From: Streptomyces sp. SAI-135
Lineage (GTDB): Bacteria > Actinomycetota > Actinomycetes > Streptomycetales > Streptomycetaceae
Assembly: GCF_029893805.1 (NCBI RefSeq)
Contig: NZ_JARXYP010000002.1
Span: forward strand, 6,324,001-6,388,000
Length of the DNA stretch: 64,000 nt
Direction: 5' to 3'
The notes under the pieces are model-generated. The model was not told the origin of the DNA. It worked only from the letters and a program-made list of their open reading frames with translations, and searched no databases. The first letter of the stretch is position 1; each line of letters opens with the position of its first letter. Of this stretch, positions 21,130-29,328 are shown one piece after another. Made by a program: the position numbers and the translations under genes.

Positions 21130-21984
21130 ATGCCAGAAGCAGCCTCCGCCACCCGCGCCACGATCGGTGACAGCGAGTTCGACCGGGACACCGCGGTCGT
21201 CCGCCGCGGGCCCGGCGTCTACGACATCGACCTCTCGGCCGGCTGGACGATCATCAACGCCGTCAACGGCGGCTACCTCCTGGCCGTCCTGGGCCGCGCC
21301 CTCGCGGACGCTCTGCCGCACGCCGACCCGTTCACCATCTCCGCGCACTACCTGACCGCGTCCCAGCCCGGCCCGGCGGTGATCCGCACGCACGTGGTCC
21401 GCACCGGCCGCACCCTCTCCACCGGCCAGGCCTCGCTCTTCCAGTACGACGACCAGGGCGACGAGGTCGAGCGCATCCGCGTCCTCGCCTCCTACGGCGA
21501 CCTCGACACCCTTCCCGACGACATCCGTACGACGGCGAAGCCGCCGCTCTTCCCGCCGATGGACCAGTGCTTCGGCCCCGAGGACGGCCCGGCCCCCGTC
21601 GACGGCAGCTCGGCCATCACCGAGCGGCTGATGCTCAAGCTGGACCCCTCGACGCTGGGCTGGGCGCTCGGCGCGCCGTCCGGCAAGGGCGAGATGCGCT
21701 CCTGGTTCGGGCTCGCCGACGGCCGCGACGCCGACCCCTTCTCGCTGCTCCTCGCGGTGGACGCGCTCCCGCCCACGGCCTTCGAGATCGGCCTCAAGGG
21801 CTGGGTCCCGACGGTCGAACTCACCGTGCACGTACGGTGCCGCCCGGCCCCGGGCCCCCTCCGCGTCTCCGTCACCACCCGCAACCTCGCCGGCGGCTTC
21901 CTGGAGGAGGACGCCGAGGTCTGGGACACCGCGGACCGACTGGTCGCCCAGTCGAGGCAGCTGGCGCGGGTGCGGCTGGGCTGA
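21130..21984 (+). CDS. Thioesterase-superfamily (TesB/4HBT_3-like) protein
   Basis: The 284-residue protein looks like a double-hotdog acyl-CoA thioesterase. Its first half has WTIINAVNGGYLLAVLGRAL, resembling the hotdog helix, and its second half ELTVHVRCRPAPGPLRVSV, typical of the second hotdog. The substrate is unknown. ATG 21130 is preceded 6 bp upstream by TACCGT and by no ribosome site, so the mRNA may be leaderless; TTG 21115 is possible. It is divergent from the esterase. Confidence 0.78.
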   Translation: MPEAASATRATIGDSEFDRDTAVVRRGPGVYDIDLSAGWTIINAVNGGYLLAVLGRALADALPHADPFTISAHYLTASQPGPAVIRTHVVRTGRTLSTGQASLFQYDDQGDEVERIRVLASYGDLDTLPDDIRTTAKPPLFPPMDQCFGPEDGPAPVDGSSAITERLMLKLDPSTLGWALGAPSGKGEMRSWFGLADGRDADPFSLLLAVDALPPTAFEIGLKGWVPTVELTVHVRCRPAPGPLRVSVTTRNLAGGFLEEDAEVWDTADRLVAQSRQLARVRLG

Positions 21985-22115
21985 GTTCCCGGAGGGCTTT
22001 GGTTGCGCTTTGCCTGCCGCACAGGTGGGGGACAGGCCGGGCCCAAGGAAGGCTCAGGAGGCGTTGCGAGAGTCCCGGTCTCAGGACTTCCTCATCCTCC
22101 CTGGAGCTGTCTCTC

Positions 22116-22484
22116 ATGAAGCGTGTGCGTCTCCTCCCCGCCGTGGCCCTGCTGGCGCTCTCGCCCCTCGCCCTGGCGGCCTGCGGCTCGGGCGACTCGT
22201 CGTCGAGCTCGAACAGCGGCACCTCGGGGCAGCAGAACTGTCAGGCCCCCACCGGCATCCCTTCCGGCAGGCCCAGCGGCGCCCCCTCGGGTGCCCCCAC
22301 CGGGGGCGCGAGCGCGCGGCCGTCGGGCGCGCCCAGCGGCAACCCCTCCGGCATGCCGAGCGGCGGTCCCGGCGGCGGCCAAGGCGGCCCCGGCGGCGGG
22401 ATGGGCGGCTGCGGTGGCCCGGGCGGCGCGGCCCCGAGCGGTGCGCCCAGCGGTGCCCCGAGCGCGGCGGCGACGAAGAGCTGA
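22116..22484 (+). CDS. Gly/Pro/Ser-rich low-complexity lipoprotein
   Basis: The 122-residue protein has a clean lipoprotein signal (MKRVRLLPAVALLALSPLAL, then AAC, lipid-modified Cys23). A Ser-rich linker and repeated PSGAPSG/PSGNPSG units follow, then a Gly-rich patch (GGPGGGQGGPGGG) with one internal Cys pair (QQNCQ and GGCGG). It should be an extended cell-surface lipoprotein. I do not recognise a domain. It is followed by a hairpin and the convergent tetR gene. Confidence 0.8.
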   Translation: MKRVRLLPAVALLALSPLALAACGSGDSSSSSNSGTSGQQNCQAPTGIPSGRPSGAPSGAPTGGASARPSGAPSGNPSGMPSGGPGGGQGGPGGGMGGCGGPGGAAPSGAPSGAPSAAATKS

Positions 22485-22505
22485 CCCGCGCAGGACGTCG
22501 TACGG

Positions 22506-22543
22506 CAGGGGCGGACTCCCGGTGAACGGGGGTGCCGCCCCTG
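22506..22543. terminator. Bidirectional hairpin between the lipoprotein and tetR
   Basis: A 9-bp stem (CAGGGGCGG with CCGCCCCTG) with a 20-nt loop lies between convergent stop codons and can serve both strands. Confidence 0.6.
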
Positions 22544-22568
22544 TGCGTTGCCCATGCCGTGCGGGGCC

Positions 22569-23195
22569 CTAATCCAGCCAGTGTTCGCGGCCGATGCTGA
22601 TCAGCCGCATCTGACGCTCCGCCACCTGGCAGACGCGTTCCCGTTCTTCCGGGGACGCCTCCAGGGCCTCCAGGAAGAGGGAGGCCGTGATGAGCATCTG
22701 GTCGACGTAGAGGTTGGCCAGCATCAGCAGGTCGTCGTCGCTCCAGCCCCCGGACACCGGGTCCTTGGCCAGTTCGTCCTTCACCTCCTGCCCGAAACGG
22801 GCCAGTTGATCCCGGATGGCTTCTCTGACCGGCTGAACTCCGCCATGTCGTTCCCGGGCGATAAACCGGACGTGTGCGGGGTACGCGTTGACATGACCGG
22901 CGATCAACTCGATGGCGCGCTTGATGCGTTGACCGTGGTCGTCGGCCGTGGACACCGTCGTCCGAATCATCGGGTGCAGGCTGCCCAACGCCTCCTCGAC
23001 CAGGGCCACACCGAGATCCGCGATGGAGCGGAAGTGCCGGTAGAAGGCGGTCGGCGCGACGCCGACGGCACGCGTGACCTCGCGCAGGCCCAGGCTGCTC
23101 AGGCTCTGCTCCTCCAGCAGGGCCAACGCCGCGTCCAGGAGCGCCTGCCGGGTCTTCTGCTTCTGTGCCTGCCGAATACCGAGGGTGTGACTCAT
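22569..23195 (-). CDS. TetR-family regulator
   Basis: The 208-residue regulator has an N-terminal HTH (about residues 14-60, with GLREVTRAVGVAPTAFYRHF) and a ligand-binding C-terminal domain. It resembles the FasR/DesT-type fatty-acid-linked TetR proteins in layout and in the spacing of its operator. The ligand is unknown. It is divergent from two small membrane-protein genes over a region holding AACA-n2-TGTT elements next to its own start and at the opposite promoter, so it probably represses both directions. Confidence 0.88.
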   Translation of the reverse strand: MSHTLGIRQAQKQKTRQALLDAALALLEEQSLSSLGLREVTRAVGVAPTAFYRHFRSIADLGVALVEEALGSLHPMIRTTVSTADDHGQRIKRAIELIAGHVNAYPAHVRFIARERHGGVQPVREAIRDQLARFGQEVKDELAKDPVSGGWSDDDLLMLANLYVDQMLITASLFLEALEASPEERERVCQVAERQMRLISIGREHWLD

Positions 23196-23203
23196 GTCAT
23201 CCA

Positions 23204-23288
23204 GTTAACAACTGTTCTCCGTAATTGGAAAGCCGTAGGACACGCTAGACTCTGAAGTCAGTGAACAACTGTAACCACAACTGTTCAC
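23204..23288. promoter_or_regulatory. Divergent promoter with three AACA-n2-TGTT operator elements
   Basis: GTTAACAACTGTTC (23204-23217) sits just upstream of the tetR ATG. GTGAACAACTGT (23261-23272) and ACAACTGTTCAC (23277-23288) form a 28-bp inverted repeat with perfect 7-bp outer arms. On the plus strand TTGGAA (23225) and TAGACT (23246) form a possible promoter with a short 15-bp spacer. It would start transcription at about 23258, right against the inverted repeat, as expected for repression. Confidence 0.7.
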
Positions 23289-23340
23289 CCAAACGTAACG
23301 ACTCACACCGCGACAGCCGAATCGGAGGGGGATCCGTCCC

Positions 23341-23505
23341 ATGCTGTTCCTCGTCGCCGCACTCATGCTGCTCGGCGTCGTCCTGGGCACCGTCGCCCAC
23401 GCGCCGTTCACCTTCACCGCAGTCGCCGCCGTCGTGATCGCCGTCTGGCTGGGCATCTTCGCGCTCCGCGAGCGCCACGCCCGCCGCCGCACCTCGGCCC
23501 ACTGA
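23341..23505 (+). CDS. Small two-helix membrane protein (54 aa)
   Basis: The 54-residue protein has two hydrophobic segments (about 2-20 and 25-43) and an Arg-rich cytoplasmic-type end (RERHARRRTSAH). GGAGGGGGATC precedes the ATG, a strong ribosome site. It is first in a two-gene unit with the DUF4190 protein, directly downstream of the TetR operators. I do not recognise a family. Confidence 0.75.
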   Translation: MLFLVAALMLLGVVLGTVAHAPFTFTAVAAVVIAVWLGIFALRERHARRRTSAH

Positions 23506-23540
23506 CCCACGCCCCGCCGTCCCCAGGAGCACTGATCACC

Positions 23541-23807
23541 ATGCAGCTCACCGCGCAGGCCACCCAGCGAACCGGCGCCCGTGACGCCGACGGCATGGCC
23601 GTGGCCTCCTTCATCCTCGGCCTCGTCGGCCTGCTCGTCCTCAACGTCTTCCTCGGCCCGATCGCCATCGTGCTGGCCTCCGTGGCCCTGTGGCGCGGCA
23701 CCGCCCGCCGCGGCCGTGCCTACCTGGGCCTCGGCCTCGGAGTGGCCGACCTGCTGGTCCTGGTGGCCTTCATGCAGCTGGACAGCACGCCGTCCTGGAG
23801 CTTCTGA
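23541..23807 (+). CDS. DUF4190-type membrane protein (88 aa)
   Basis: The protein starts with a short polar N-terminus ending DADGMAVASFILGL, the hallmark entry into DUF4190. Two membrane segments (about 18-45 and 60-78) follow, separated by RGTARRGRAYLGLGLG. Function is unknown. It lies 35 bp behind the 54-residue membrane protein and is probably in the same TetR-controlled operon. Confidence 0.8.
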   Translation: MQLTAQATQRTGARDADGMAVASFILGLVGLLVLNVFLGPIAIVLASVALWRGTARRGRAYLGLGLGVADLLVLVAFMQLDSTPSWSF

Positions 23808-23873
23808 GGGCGCCGGCACCGGCCGGTCCTGGCCTGAGGCCGCTCACCCGTGACCCGTAGAATCGGCGTCACC

Positions 23874-25043
23874 ATGGCATACCTCGACCACGCCGCGACC
23901 ACCCCGATGCTCCCCGAGGCGGTCGAGGCACTCACCGCGCACCTCGGCGCCACCGGCAACGCCTCCTCCCTCCACGCCTCCGGCCGCGTGGCCCGCCGTA
24001 CGGTCGAGGAAGCACGCGAGACCCTCGCGGAGGCGCTCGGCGCCCGGCCCAGCGAGATCGTCTTCACCTCCGGCGGCACGGAGGCCGACAACCTCGCCGT
24101 GAAGGGCCTGTACTGGTCCCGGCGCGACGCGGACCCCGCGAGGACGCGGGTCCTGGCCAGTCCCGTCGAGCACCACGCCGTCCTCGACGCCGTCCACTGG
24201 CTCGGCGAGCACGAGGGCGCCACCGTCGAGTACCTCCCCGTCGACAGGCACGGCCGGGTCCACCCCGACGCCCTGCGCGAGGCCATCGCCCAGAACCCCG
24301 CCGATGTCGCCCTGGCCACGGTCATGTGGGCCAACAACGAGATCGGCACCATCCTGCCGGTCCGCGAACTCGCCGCCGTCGCCGCCGAGTTCGGCGTCCC
24401 GTTGCACGCCGACGCGGTGCAGGCCTTCGGGCAGGTGCCCGTCGACTTCGCCGCCTCCGGCCTCGCCGCCATGACGGTCTCGGGCCACAAGATCGGCGGC
24501 CCGTACGGCATCGGCGCGCTCGTCCTCGGCCGTGAGTGGACCCCCGTCCCCGTGCTGCACGGCGGCGGCCAGGAGCGCCACGTCCGCTCCGGCACCCTCG
24601 ACGTGCCCGCCATCGCCTCCTTCGCGGTGGCCGGCCGCCTCGCCGCCGAACAGCGCGAGTGGTTCGCCACGGAGATCGGCACCCTGCGCGACAGTCTGGT
24701 CGAGGCGGTCCGTACGGCCGTCCCGGACGCGATCCTCGGCGGCGACCCGGCACCGGGCGGCCGCCTCCCGGCCAACGCCCACTTCACCTTCCCCGGCTGC
24801 GAGGGCGACTCCCTGCTCCTCCTCCTGGACGCGCAGGGCATCGAGTGCTCCACCGGATCCGCCTGCACCGCGGGCGTCGCCCAGCCCAGCCATGTCCTGC
24901 TGGCCACCGGCACCGACCCCGAACTGGCTCGCGGCACCCTGCGCTTCTCCCTCGGCCACACCTCCACCGAGGCGGACGTCGAGGCGGTCGCGAAGGCCAT
25001 CGGCCCGGCGGTGGAACGGGCCCGCGCGGCGGGGCTGACGTAA
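23874..25043 (+). CDS. Cysteine desulfurase (IscS/NifS type)
   Basis: The PLP enzyme removes sulfur from cysteine as an enzyme-bound persulfide. The 389-residue protein has MAYLDHAATTP at the N-terminus, the PLP lysine at 206 in SGHKIGG, and the catalytic Cys331 in STGSACTAG. mnmA lies about 1.2 kb downstream, so tRNA 2-thiouridine sulfur supply is a likely role, as with IscS-MnmA. TAGAAT 10 bp before the ATG suggests a very short 5' leader; an upstream GTG/ATG in frame is less likely. Confidence 0.94.
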   Translation: MAYLDHAATTPMLPEAVEALTAHLGATGNASSLHASGRVARRTVEEARETLAEALGARPSEIVFTSGGTEADNLAVKGLYWSRRDADPARTRVLASPVEHHAVLDAVHWLGEHEGATVEYLPVDRHGRVHPDALREAIAQNPADVALATVMWANNEIGTILPVRELAAVAAEFGVPLHADAVQAFGQVPVDFAASGLAAMTVSGHKIGGPYGIGALVLGREWTPVPVLHGGGQERHVRSGTLDVPAIASFAVAGRLAAEQREWFATEIGTLRDSLVEAVRTAVPDAILGGDPAPGGRLPANAHFTFPGCEGDSLLLLLDAQGIECSTGSACTAGVAQPSHVLLATGTDPELARGTLRFSLGHTSTEADVEAVAKAIGPAVERARAAGLT

Positions 25044-25069
25044 CGGCCCGGACGCAGGACACTCCGGGC

Positions 25070-25447
25070 GTGAACCTCGTATCCCAGGTCCTCGCCCTGC
25101 TCGCGGCCCTGACCCACCTCGTGGTCGGCACGCTCGAACGCTTCTTCTACGACCGCACGGCCGTCCGGGTCTTCCTGACGACGTCTGCCGCCGACGCCCC
25201 CGAAGTCGCCCTGTGGCGTTCGGGAGTCGCCGTCTACAACCTGCTCCTCGGGCTCGGCCTGGTCGCCGGAATCGTCGCGCTGCACGCCGGTGAACCCACC
25301 GCGGGCCGCACCCTGATCCTCTACCTGTGCGCGTGTCTCATCGCCTCCGCGCTCGCCTTCGCCGCCTCGTTCCCCCGGCTGTGGCGCGGTGCCCTCGGCC
25401 AGGGAGCGCCGCCGGCCCTGGCGCTGCTGGCCGCCGCCCTCCTCTAG
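25070..25447 (+). CDS. DUF1304-type integral membrane protein
   Basis: The 125-residue protein has four predicted membrane helices. The conserved start is LVSQVLALLAALTHLVVGTLERFFYDRT, given here only as a position guide (residues 3-30); the His and Glu in that stretch mark DUF1304. Function is unknown. GTG 25070 lies 26 bp after the cysteine desulfurase stop, so it may be co-transcribed. Confidence 0.8.
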   Translation: MNLVSQVLALLAALTHLVVGTLERFFYDRTAVRVFLTTSAADAPEVALWRSGVAVYNLLLGLGLVAGIVALHAGEPTAGRTLILYLCACLIASALAFAASFPRLWRGALGQGAPPALALLAAALL

Positions 25448-25470
25448 CGTCGCCCACCGGGTGTCCGCGA

Positions 25471-26136
25471 CTACGCGGAGGCAGTGCGCGCCTGCCGGAC
25501 CAGCTTCATGTACCGGTCCCAGTCCCAGTGTTCGCCCGGGTCGGTGTGGTCCGTGCCCGGCACCTCCACATGGCCGATGACGTGCTCGCGGTCGACGGGT
25601 ATGCCGTAGCGCGCGCAGATCCGGGCCGTGAGCCGAGCCGAGGCCGCGTACATCTCGTCGGTGAAGTCCTCGGGCCGGTCGACGAATCCCTCGTGCTCGA
25701 TGCCCACACTGCGTTCGTTGTAGGAGCGGTTGCCCGCGTGGTACGCCACGTCCAGCTCGCGGATCATCTGGGTGATGTGGCCGTCCTTGCGGACCACGTA
25801 GTGGGCGGCCGCCCCGTGCCCCGGGTCCTGGAACACCTTCACCGCGCTGGCGAAACTCCCCTGGGTGACATGGATGACCACCATGTCTATGCCGTAGTCG
25901 TCGGGCCGGTCCGCGCGCCGCCAGTTGGCGTCGGAGGCCGCCACCCACTGGGCGCCGCCGAAGTCGACCGCGCCCTCGACCCGCGGTTTCTCCACTCCCG
26001 GCGCCCGCCACCACAGCCGCGCCAGCTCGTCACGGGCGAGCACGACGGAGCCCACGGCGGCCGCCGTCCCGCCGACGATCAGCGCCCGCCGGCCGATGCG
26101 CCGGTCGGTGTCCCTGGAACCCTCTGTCGCCCCCAC
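25471..26136 (-). CDS. N-acetylmuramoyl-L-alanine amidase (Amidase_2) with Tat-like signal
   Basis: This is a peptidoglycan amidase that cleaves between MurNAc and the stem peptide. The 221-residue protein begins with a twin-Arg segment (GRRALIVGG) and a hydrophobic stretch, suggesting Tat export. The catalytic domain has the zinc His in VVIHVTQGSF, IEHEGFVDRP, and a late HVEVPGTDHTDPG with the further His and Asp ligands. GTG 26136 is the only sensible start; the frame stays open far upstream across mnmA, as shadow. It is divergent from mnmA by 60 bp. Confidence 0.88.
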   Translation of the reverse strand: MGATEGSRDTDRRIGRRALIVGGTAAAVGSVVLARDELARLWWRAPGVEKPRVEGAVDFGGAQWVAASDANWRRADRPDDYGIDMVVIHVTQGSFASAVKVFQDPGHGAAAHYVVRKDGHITQMIRELDVAYHAGNRSYNERSVGIEHEGFVDRPEDFTDEMYAASARLTARICARYGIPVDREHVIGHVEVPGTDHTDPGEHWDWDRYMKLVRQARTASA

Positions 26137-26196
26137 GTCGTCGTCAACGGATACCCGGCGGCCCCGGTTCCCGCGTCCCCGTACTCTTGAAGGGTT

Positions 26197-27321
26197 ATGA
26201 CTGACACCACGCAGCGCCCCCTTCGCGTTCTCGCCGCCATGTCCGGAGGCGTGGACTCCGCCGTCGCCGCCGCCCGTGCCGCCGAAGCCGGCCACGACGT
26301 GACCGGCGTCCACCTCGCGCTCTCCGCGAACCCTCAATCGTTCCGCACGGGCGCGCGTGGCTGTTGCACCATCGAGGACTCCCGCGACGCCCGCCGCGCC
26401 GCCGACGTGATCGGGATCCCGTTCTACGTCTGGGACCTCGCCGACCGCTTCCGCGAGGACGTCGTCGAGGACTTCGTCGCCGAGTACGAGGCCGGCCGCA
26501 CCCCCAACCCCTGCCTGCGCTGCAACGAGAAGATCAAGTTCGCCGCGCTGCTCGACAAGGCGCTGGCGCTGGGCTTCGACGCCGTGTGCACGGGTCACTA
26601 CGCGAAGGTCGTCACCCTCGCGGACGGCTCCCGCGAGCTGCACCGCGCCTCCGACATGGCGAAGGACCAGTCGTACGTCCTCGGTGTGCTGGACGAGAAG
26701 CAGCTGGCGCACGCGCTGTTCCCGCTCGGCGACACCGTCACCACCAAGGACGAGATCCGCGCCGAGGCCGAGCGCAGGGGCCTCGCGGTCGCCAAGAAGC
26801 CCGACTCGCACGACATCTGCTTCATCGCCGACGGCGACACCCAGGGCTTCCTGGCGAATCGGTTGGGCAAGGCGGAGGGTGACATCGTCGACGAGTCGGG
26901 CGCGAAGCTCGGCACCCACGAGGGCGCGTACGGCTTCACCATCGGCCAGCGCAAGGGGCTGCGGATCGGCACCCCGGCCGCCGACGGCAAGCCGCGCTAC
27001 GTCCTCGACATCTCCCCGGTGAACAACACGGTGACGGTCGGCCCGGCCGCCGCCCTCGACGTGACCGCCCTGAGCGCGATCAGGCCCCGCTGGTGCGGCG
27101 CGGCCCCGGTCGGCCCCGGCACCTACACCGCCCAGCTCCGCGCCCACGGCGGCGAGACCGAGGTGACGGCGGAGCTGGTGGACGGGGAGCTGCGCGTGTC
27201 GTTCGCGGAGCCCGTCCGCGGGGTGGCCCCGGGCCAGGCGATCGTCCTCTACGACGACACCCGCGTGGTCGGCTCGGCGACGATCGCGACCACGGTACGG
27301 GCGACGGCGGGCGTGGCCTGA
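26197..27321 (+). CDS. mnmA: tRNA-specific 2-thiouridylase MnmA
   Basis: MnmA thiolates U34 of tRNA Lys, Glu and Gln. The 374-residue protein has the PP-loop SGGVDS (16-21) and the two catalytic cysteines, Cys106 in NPCLRC and Cys208 in HDICFI. The C-terminal beta-barrel is intact. ATG follows TACTCT by 10 bp with only a weak AAGGG site. A cysteine desulfurase encoded just upstream is the probable sulfur donor. The following 250 bp, to the next stop codon, are GC-rich and hold nothing I can identify. Confidence 0.96.
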   Translation: MTDTTQRPLRVLAAMSGGVDSAVAAARAAEAGHDVTGVHLALSANPQSFRTGARGCCTIEDSRDARRAADVIGIPFYVWDLADRFREDVVEDFVAEYEAGRTPNPCLRCNEKIKFAALLDKALALGFDAVCTGHYAKVVTLADGSRELHRASDMAKDQSYVLGVLDEKQLAHALFPLGDTVTTKDEIRAEAERRGLAVAKKPDSHDICFIADGDTQGFLANRLGKAEGDIVDESGAKLGTHEGAYGFTIGQRKGLRIGTPAADGKPRYVLDISPVNNTVTVGPAAALDVTALSAIRPRWCGAAPVGPGTYTAQLRAHGGETEVTAELVDGELRVSFAEPVRGVAPGQAIVLYDDTRVVGSATIATTVRATAGVA

Positions 27322-27571
27322 CGGTCCCCCGGGCGCGTGTCGGCGGCTGCCACGGGGCACCGGCACGCGCGTGTGCCTGGCACACGGACAAGGGCGCCGT
27401 AAGTGCGTGGTGGGGTTCAGGCTGCCGGGCGCACGCGCAGGTGCGGTCGCCCGGAGACCCTCGCGTCGGCACCGGCAGCTGCCCGTGCGCCTGGCGGGGC
27501 ATGCCGCGGTGCCCACGGCCCCCGCGTGTCCCCGGTGGCCGTCCACACGTGTGCCCCCGTGCCCGCGCGTC

Positions 27572-28354
27572 TCACCCCGCGAAGAACTCCGCCAGGACCG
27601 GTGCCAGGGCCGTCGGGTCGACCATGTGGGTCTGGCCCTCCAGGACGCGGTACGTGCCCTTCGGGACCGTTTCCGCGACCGTCCTGGTGGCCTCGCGCAT
27701 CCACTCGGGGCTCGCTCCGCCCGCGACGGCCAGCACCGGCACGGTGACCGACGCCAGCCGGTCCCGGGGGACCAGACCTCCGGCCATGACCGCGTTGTCG
27801 TAGGCGAGCGTCGGGGCGACCGCCTCCATGCCGGGCCACATGGGGGACTGGCGGGCGCCCCGGATCATCTCCTCGCCCATGCCGGTGAGCCGCAGGAACA
27901 GCTCCACGGCGTCCCCGGTCCGGCCCTCGGCGAGGGCCGCGGTGAGGTTCTCGGTGTACTCGGCGTTCCGCTGCGCGCCGCCCTCCAGGAAGTCCGCGTA
28001 CGGCGTCTCGTACACGGCGGCCCTGCGCACCGGCAGCCCGCTCGCCGCGGCCTCCAGGACCAGCGCGCCGCCGGAGGAGATCCCGCACAGGCACGCCTCG
28101 CCGCCCGCCGCCTCGACGAGCGCGGCGAGGTCCTCGACCTCACGGGTCACCGCGTAGGGGGCCCTGTCCCCGCTCTGGCCGCGACCGCGGCGGTCGTACA
28201 CGAGGACGTCGAACCGCTCGGACAGCGGCACGGCCAGGGGCGCGACCGTGCCGCCCGTGGACATCGCGCCGCTGACCAGGATGACCGCCGGGCCCTGCCC
28301 GGTGCGTGCGTACGCGATCGGTGTGCCGTCGCGCGAGAGGGTCTTCTTGTCCAT
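27572..28354 (-). CDS. Alpha/beta hydrolase
   Basis: The 260-residue single-domain hydrolase has the oxyanion strand VILVSGAMSTGG, the nucleophile elbow CGISSGGALVLE (Ser near residue 94), and a late GQTHMVDP that probably supplies the catalytic His. It is similar in layout to small esterases and haloperoxidase-like proteins; the substrate is unknown. It lies 37 bp downstream of the DUF427 gene on the same strand. Confidence 0.85.
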   Translation of the reverse strand: MDKKTLSRDGTPIAYARTGQGPAVILVSGAMSTGGTVAPLAVPLSERFDVLVYDRRGRGQSGDRAPYAVTREVEDLAALVEAAGGEACLCGISSGGALVLEAAASGLPVRRAAVYETPYADFLEGGAQRNAEYTENLTAALAEGRTGDAVELFLRLTGMGEEMIRGARQSPMWPGMEAVAPTLAYDNAVMAGGLVPRDRLASVTVPVLAVAGGASPEWMREATRTVAETVPKGTYRVLEGQTHMVDPTALAPVLAEFFAG

Positions 28355-28391
28355 GCCTGAGGAGACTGCCGCACCCGGCGCGAGTCATCGG

Positions 28392-28715
28392 TCAGGACAC
28401 GTCGACCTCGTAGAAACAGAGGTGGTCCTTGATCTCGGCGACGGCGGGCTTCGGTTCGGGATACGACCACACCAGGTCGGGCGCGTCCGGCAGAGACCAG
28501 TAGGACGCGGTGCCCTTGAACGGGCAGTAGGTGTGGGTGTCGGAGGGGGTCAGCAGGTCGAGCCGTACGTCCTCGGCGGGGAGGTAGTACCGCGGGGGAC
28601 AGCCCGTCTCGCGCAGCACGAGGGGACGTTCGCTGTCCGCGAGGACCTGGTCGCCGTGCACCACGCGTACGTGCTGGTCGGATTGCTCGATGGTGATCGT
28701 GTGTCCTTCGGCCAT
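28392..28715 (-). CDS. DUF427 family protein
   Basis: The 107-residue protein has the compact DUF427 fold, recognised by RYYLPAEDVRLDLLTPSDTH and CPFKGTASYW. Some members are annotated as nucleotidyltransferase-like, without firm biochemistry. It is divergent from the LOG-family gene by 50 bp and probably co-transcribed with the hydrolase. Confidence 0.85.
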   Translation of the reverse strand: MAEGHTITIEQSDQHVRVVHGDQVLADSERPLVLRETGCPPRYYLPAEDVRLDLLTPSDTHTYCPFKGTASYWSLPDAPDLVWSYPEPKPAVAEIKDHLCFYEVDVS

Positions 28716-28765
28716 ACCGGCACAGCGCTCGCGGGCCCCCGGTTCTTCCCGCGTACGGTGACCTC

Positions 28766-29305
28766 ATGCGAATCTGCGTCTTCCTCTCCGCCGCCGACCT
28801 CGACGACCGTTACACGCGCCCCGCGCGGGAGTTCGCGGAACTGCTGGGCAAGGGCGGGCACACCCTGGTGTGGGGCGGTTCGGACGTGGGCCTGATGAAG
28901 GTCGTCGCGGACGGGGTGCAGGAGGCGGGCGGTCGGCTCGCCGGGGTCTCCGTGGAGTTCCTGTCCGCCAAGGTCCGTCCGGGCGTGGACGAGATGGTGA
29001 TCACGAAGGACCTCGCCGAACGCAAGAGGCTGCTCCTGGAGAAGGCCGACGCCGTGGTGATCATGGTGGGCGGCACCGGCACCCTCGACGAGGCGACCGA
29101 GATCCTGGAGCTGAAGAAGCACGGGCACACCGAGAAGCCGGTCGTGCTGCTCAACACGGCGGGTTTCTACGACGGACTGAAGGAGCAGTTCCGGCGCATG
29201 GAGGACGAGGGCTTCCTGCCCCGCCCGCTCACCGACCTGGTGTTCTTCGCGGAGGAGCCGGTGGGGGCGATGGCGTACCTGGAGGAGTCGCTCGGCACCC
29301 GGTGA
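28766..29305 (+). CDS. LOG-family protein (TIGR00730 Rossmann fold)
   Basis: The 179-residue protein has the lysine-decarboxylase-like/LOG fold of cytokinin phosphoribohydrolases. It has WGGSDVGLMKVVADG, then MVGGTGTLDEATE in place of the usual PGGxGTxxE (the Pro is Val here; the catalytic Gly-Thr-Glu core is kept). Nucleoside 5'-monophosphate phosphoribohydrolase activity is inferred from the family. The ATG lies 6 bp after TACGGT without a ribosome site, so it is probably leaderless. The SDR gene follows 23 bp downstream. Confidence 0.85.
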   Translation: MRICVFLSAADLDDRYTRPAREFAELLGKGGHTLVWGGSDVGLMKVVADGVQEAGGRLAGVSVEFLSAKVRPGVDEMVITKDLAERKRLLLEKADAVVIMVGGTGTLDEATEILELKKHGHTEKPVVLLNTAGFYDGLKEQFRRMEDEGFLPRPLTDLVFFAEEPVGAMAYLEESLGTR

Positions 29306-29328
29306 CGCCGTGGTGCGAGCATGGCGGC

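Noticed and set aside
25471..27546. A 691-residue amidase reading back through mnmA.
   Set aside because: The upstream part is antisense to mnmA. The Tat-like signal and catalytic domain begin at GTG 26136.
27322..27571. A hidden gene or small RNA after mnmA.
   Set aside because: No frame has a good start, ribosome site or recognisable product, and no stable hairpin with a T-run is visible.
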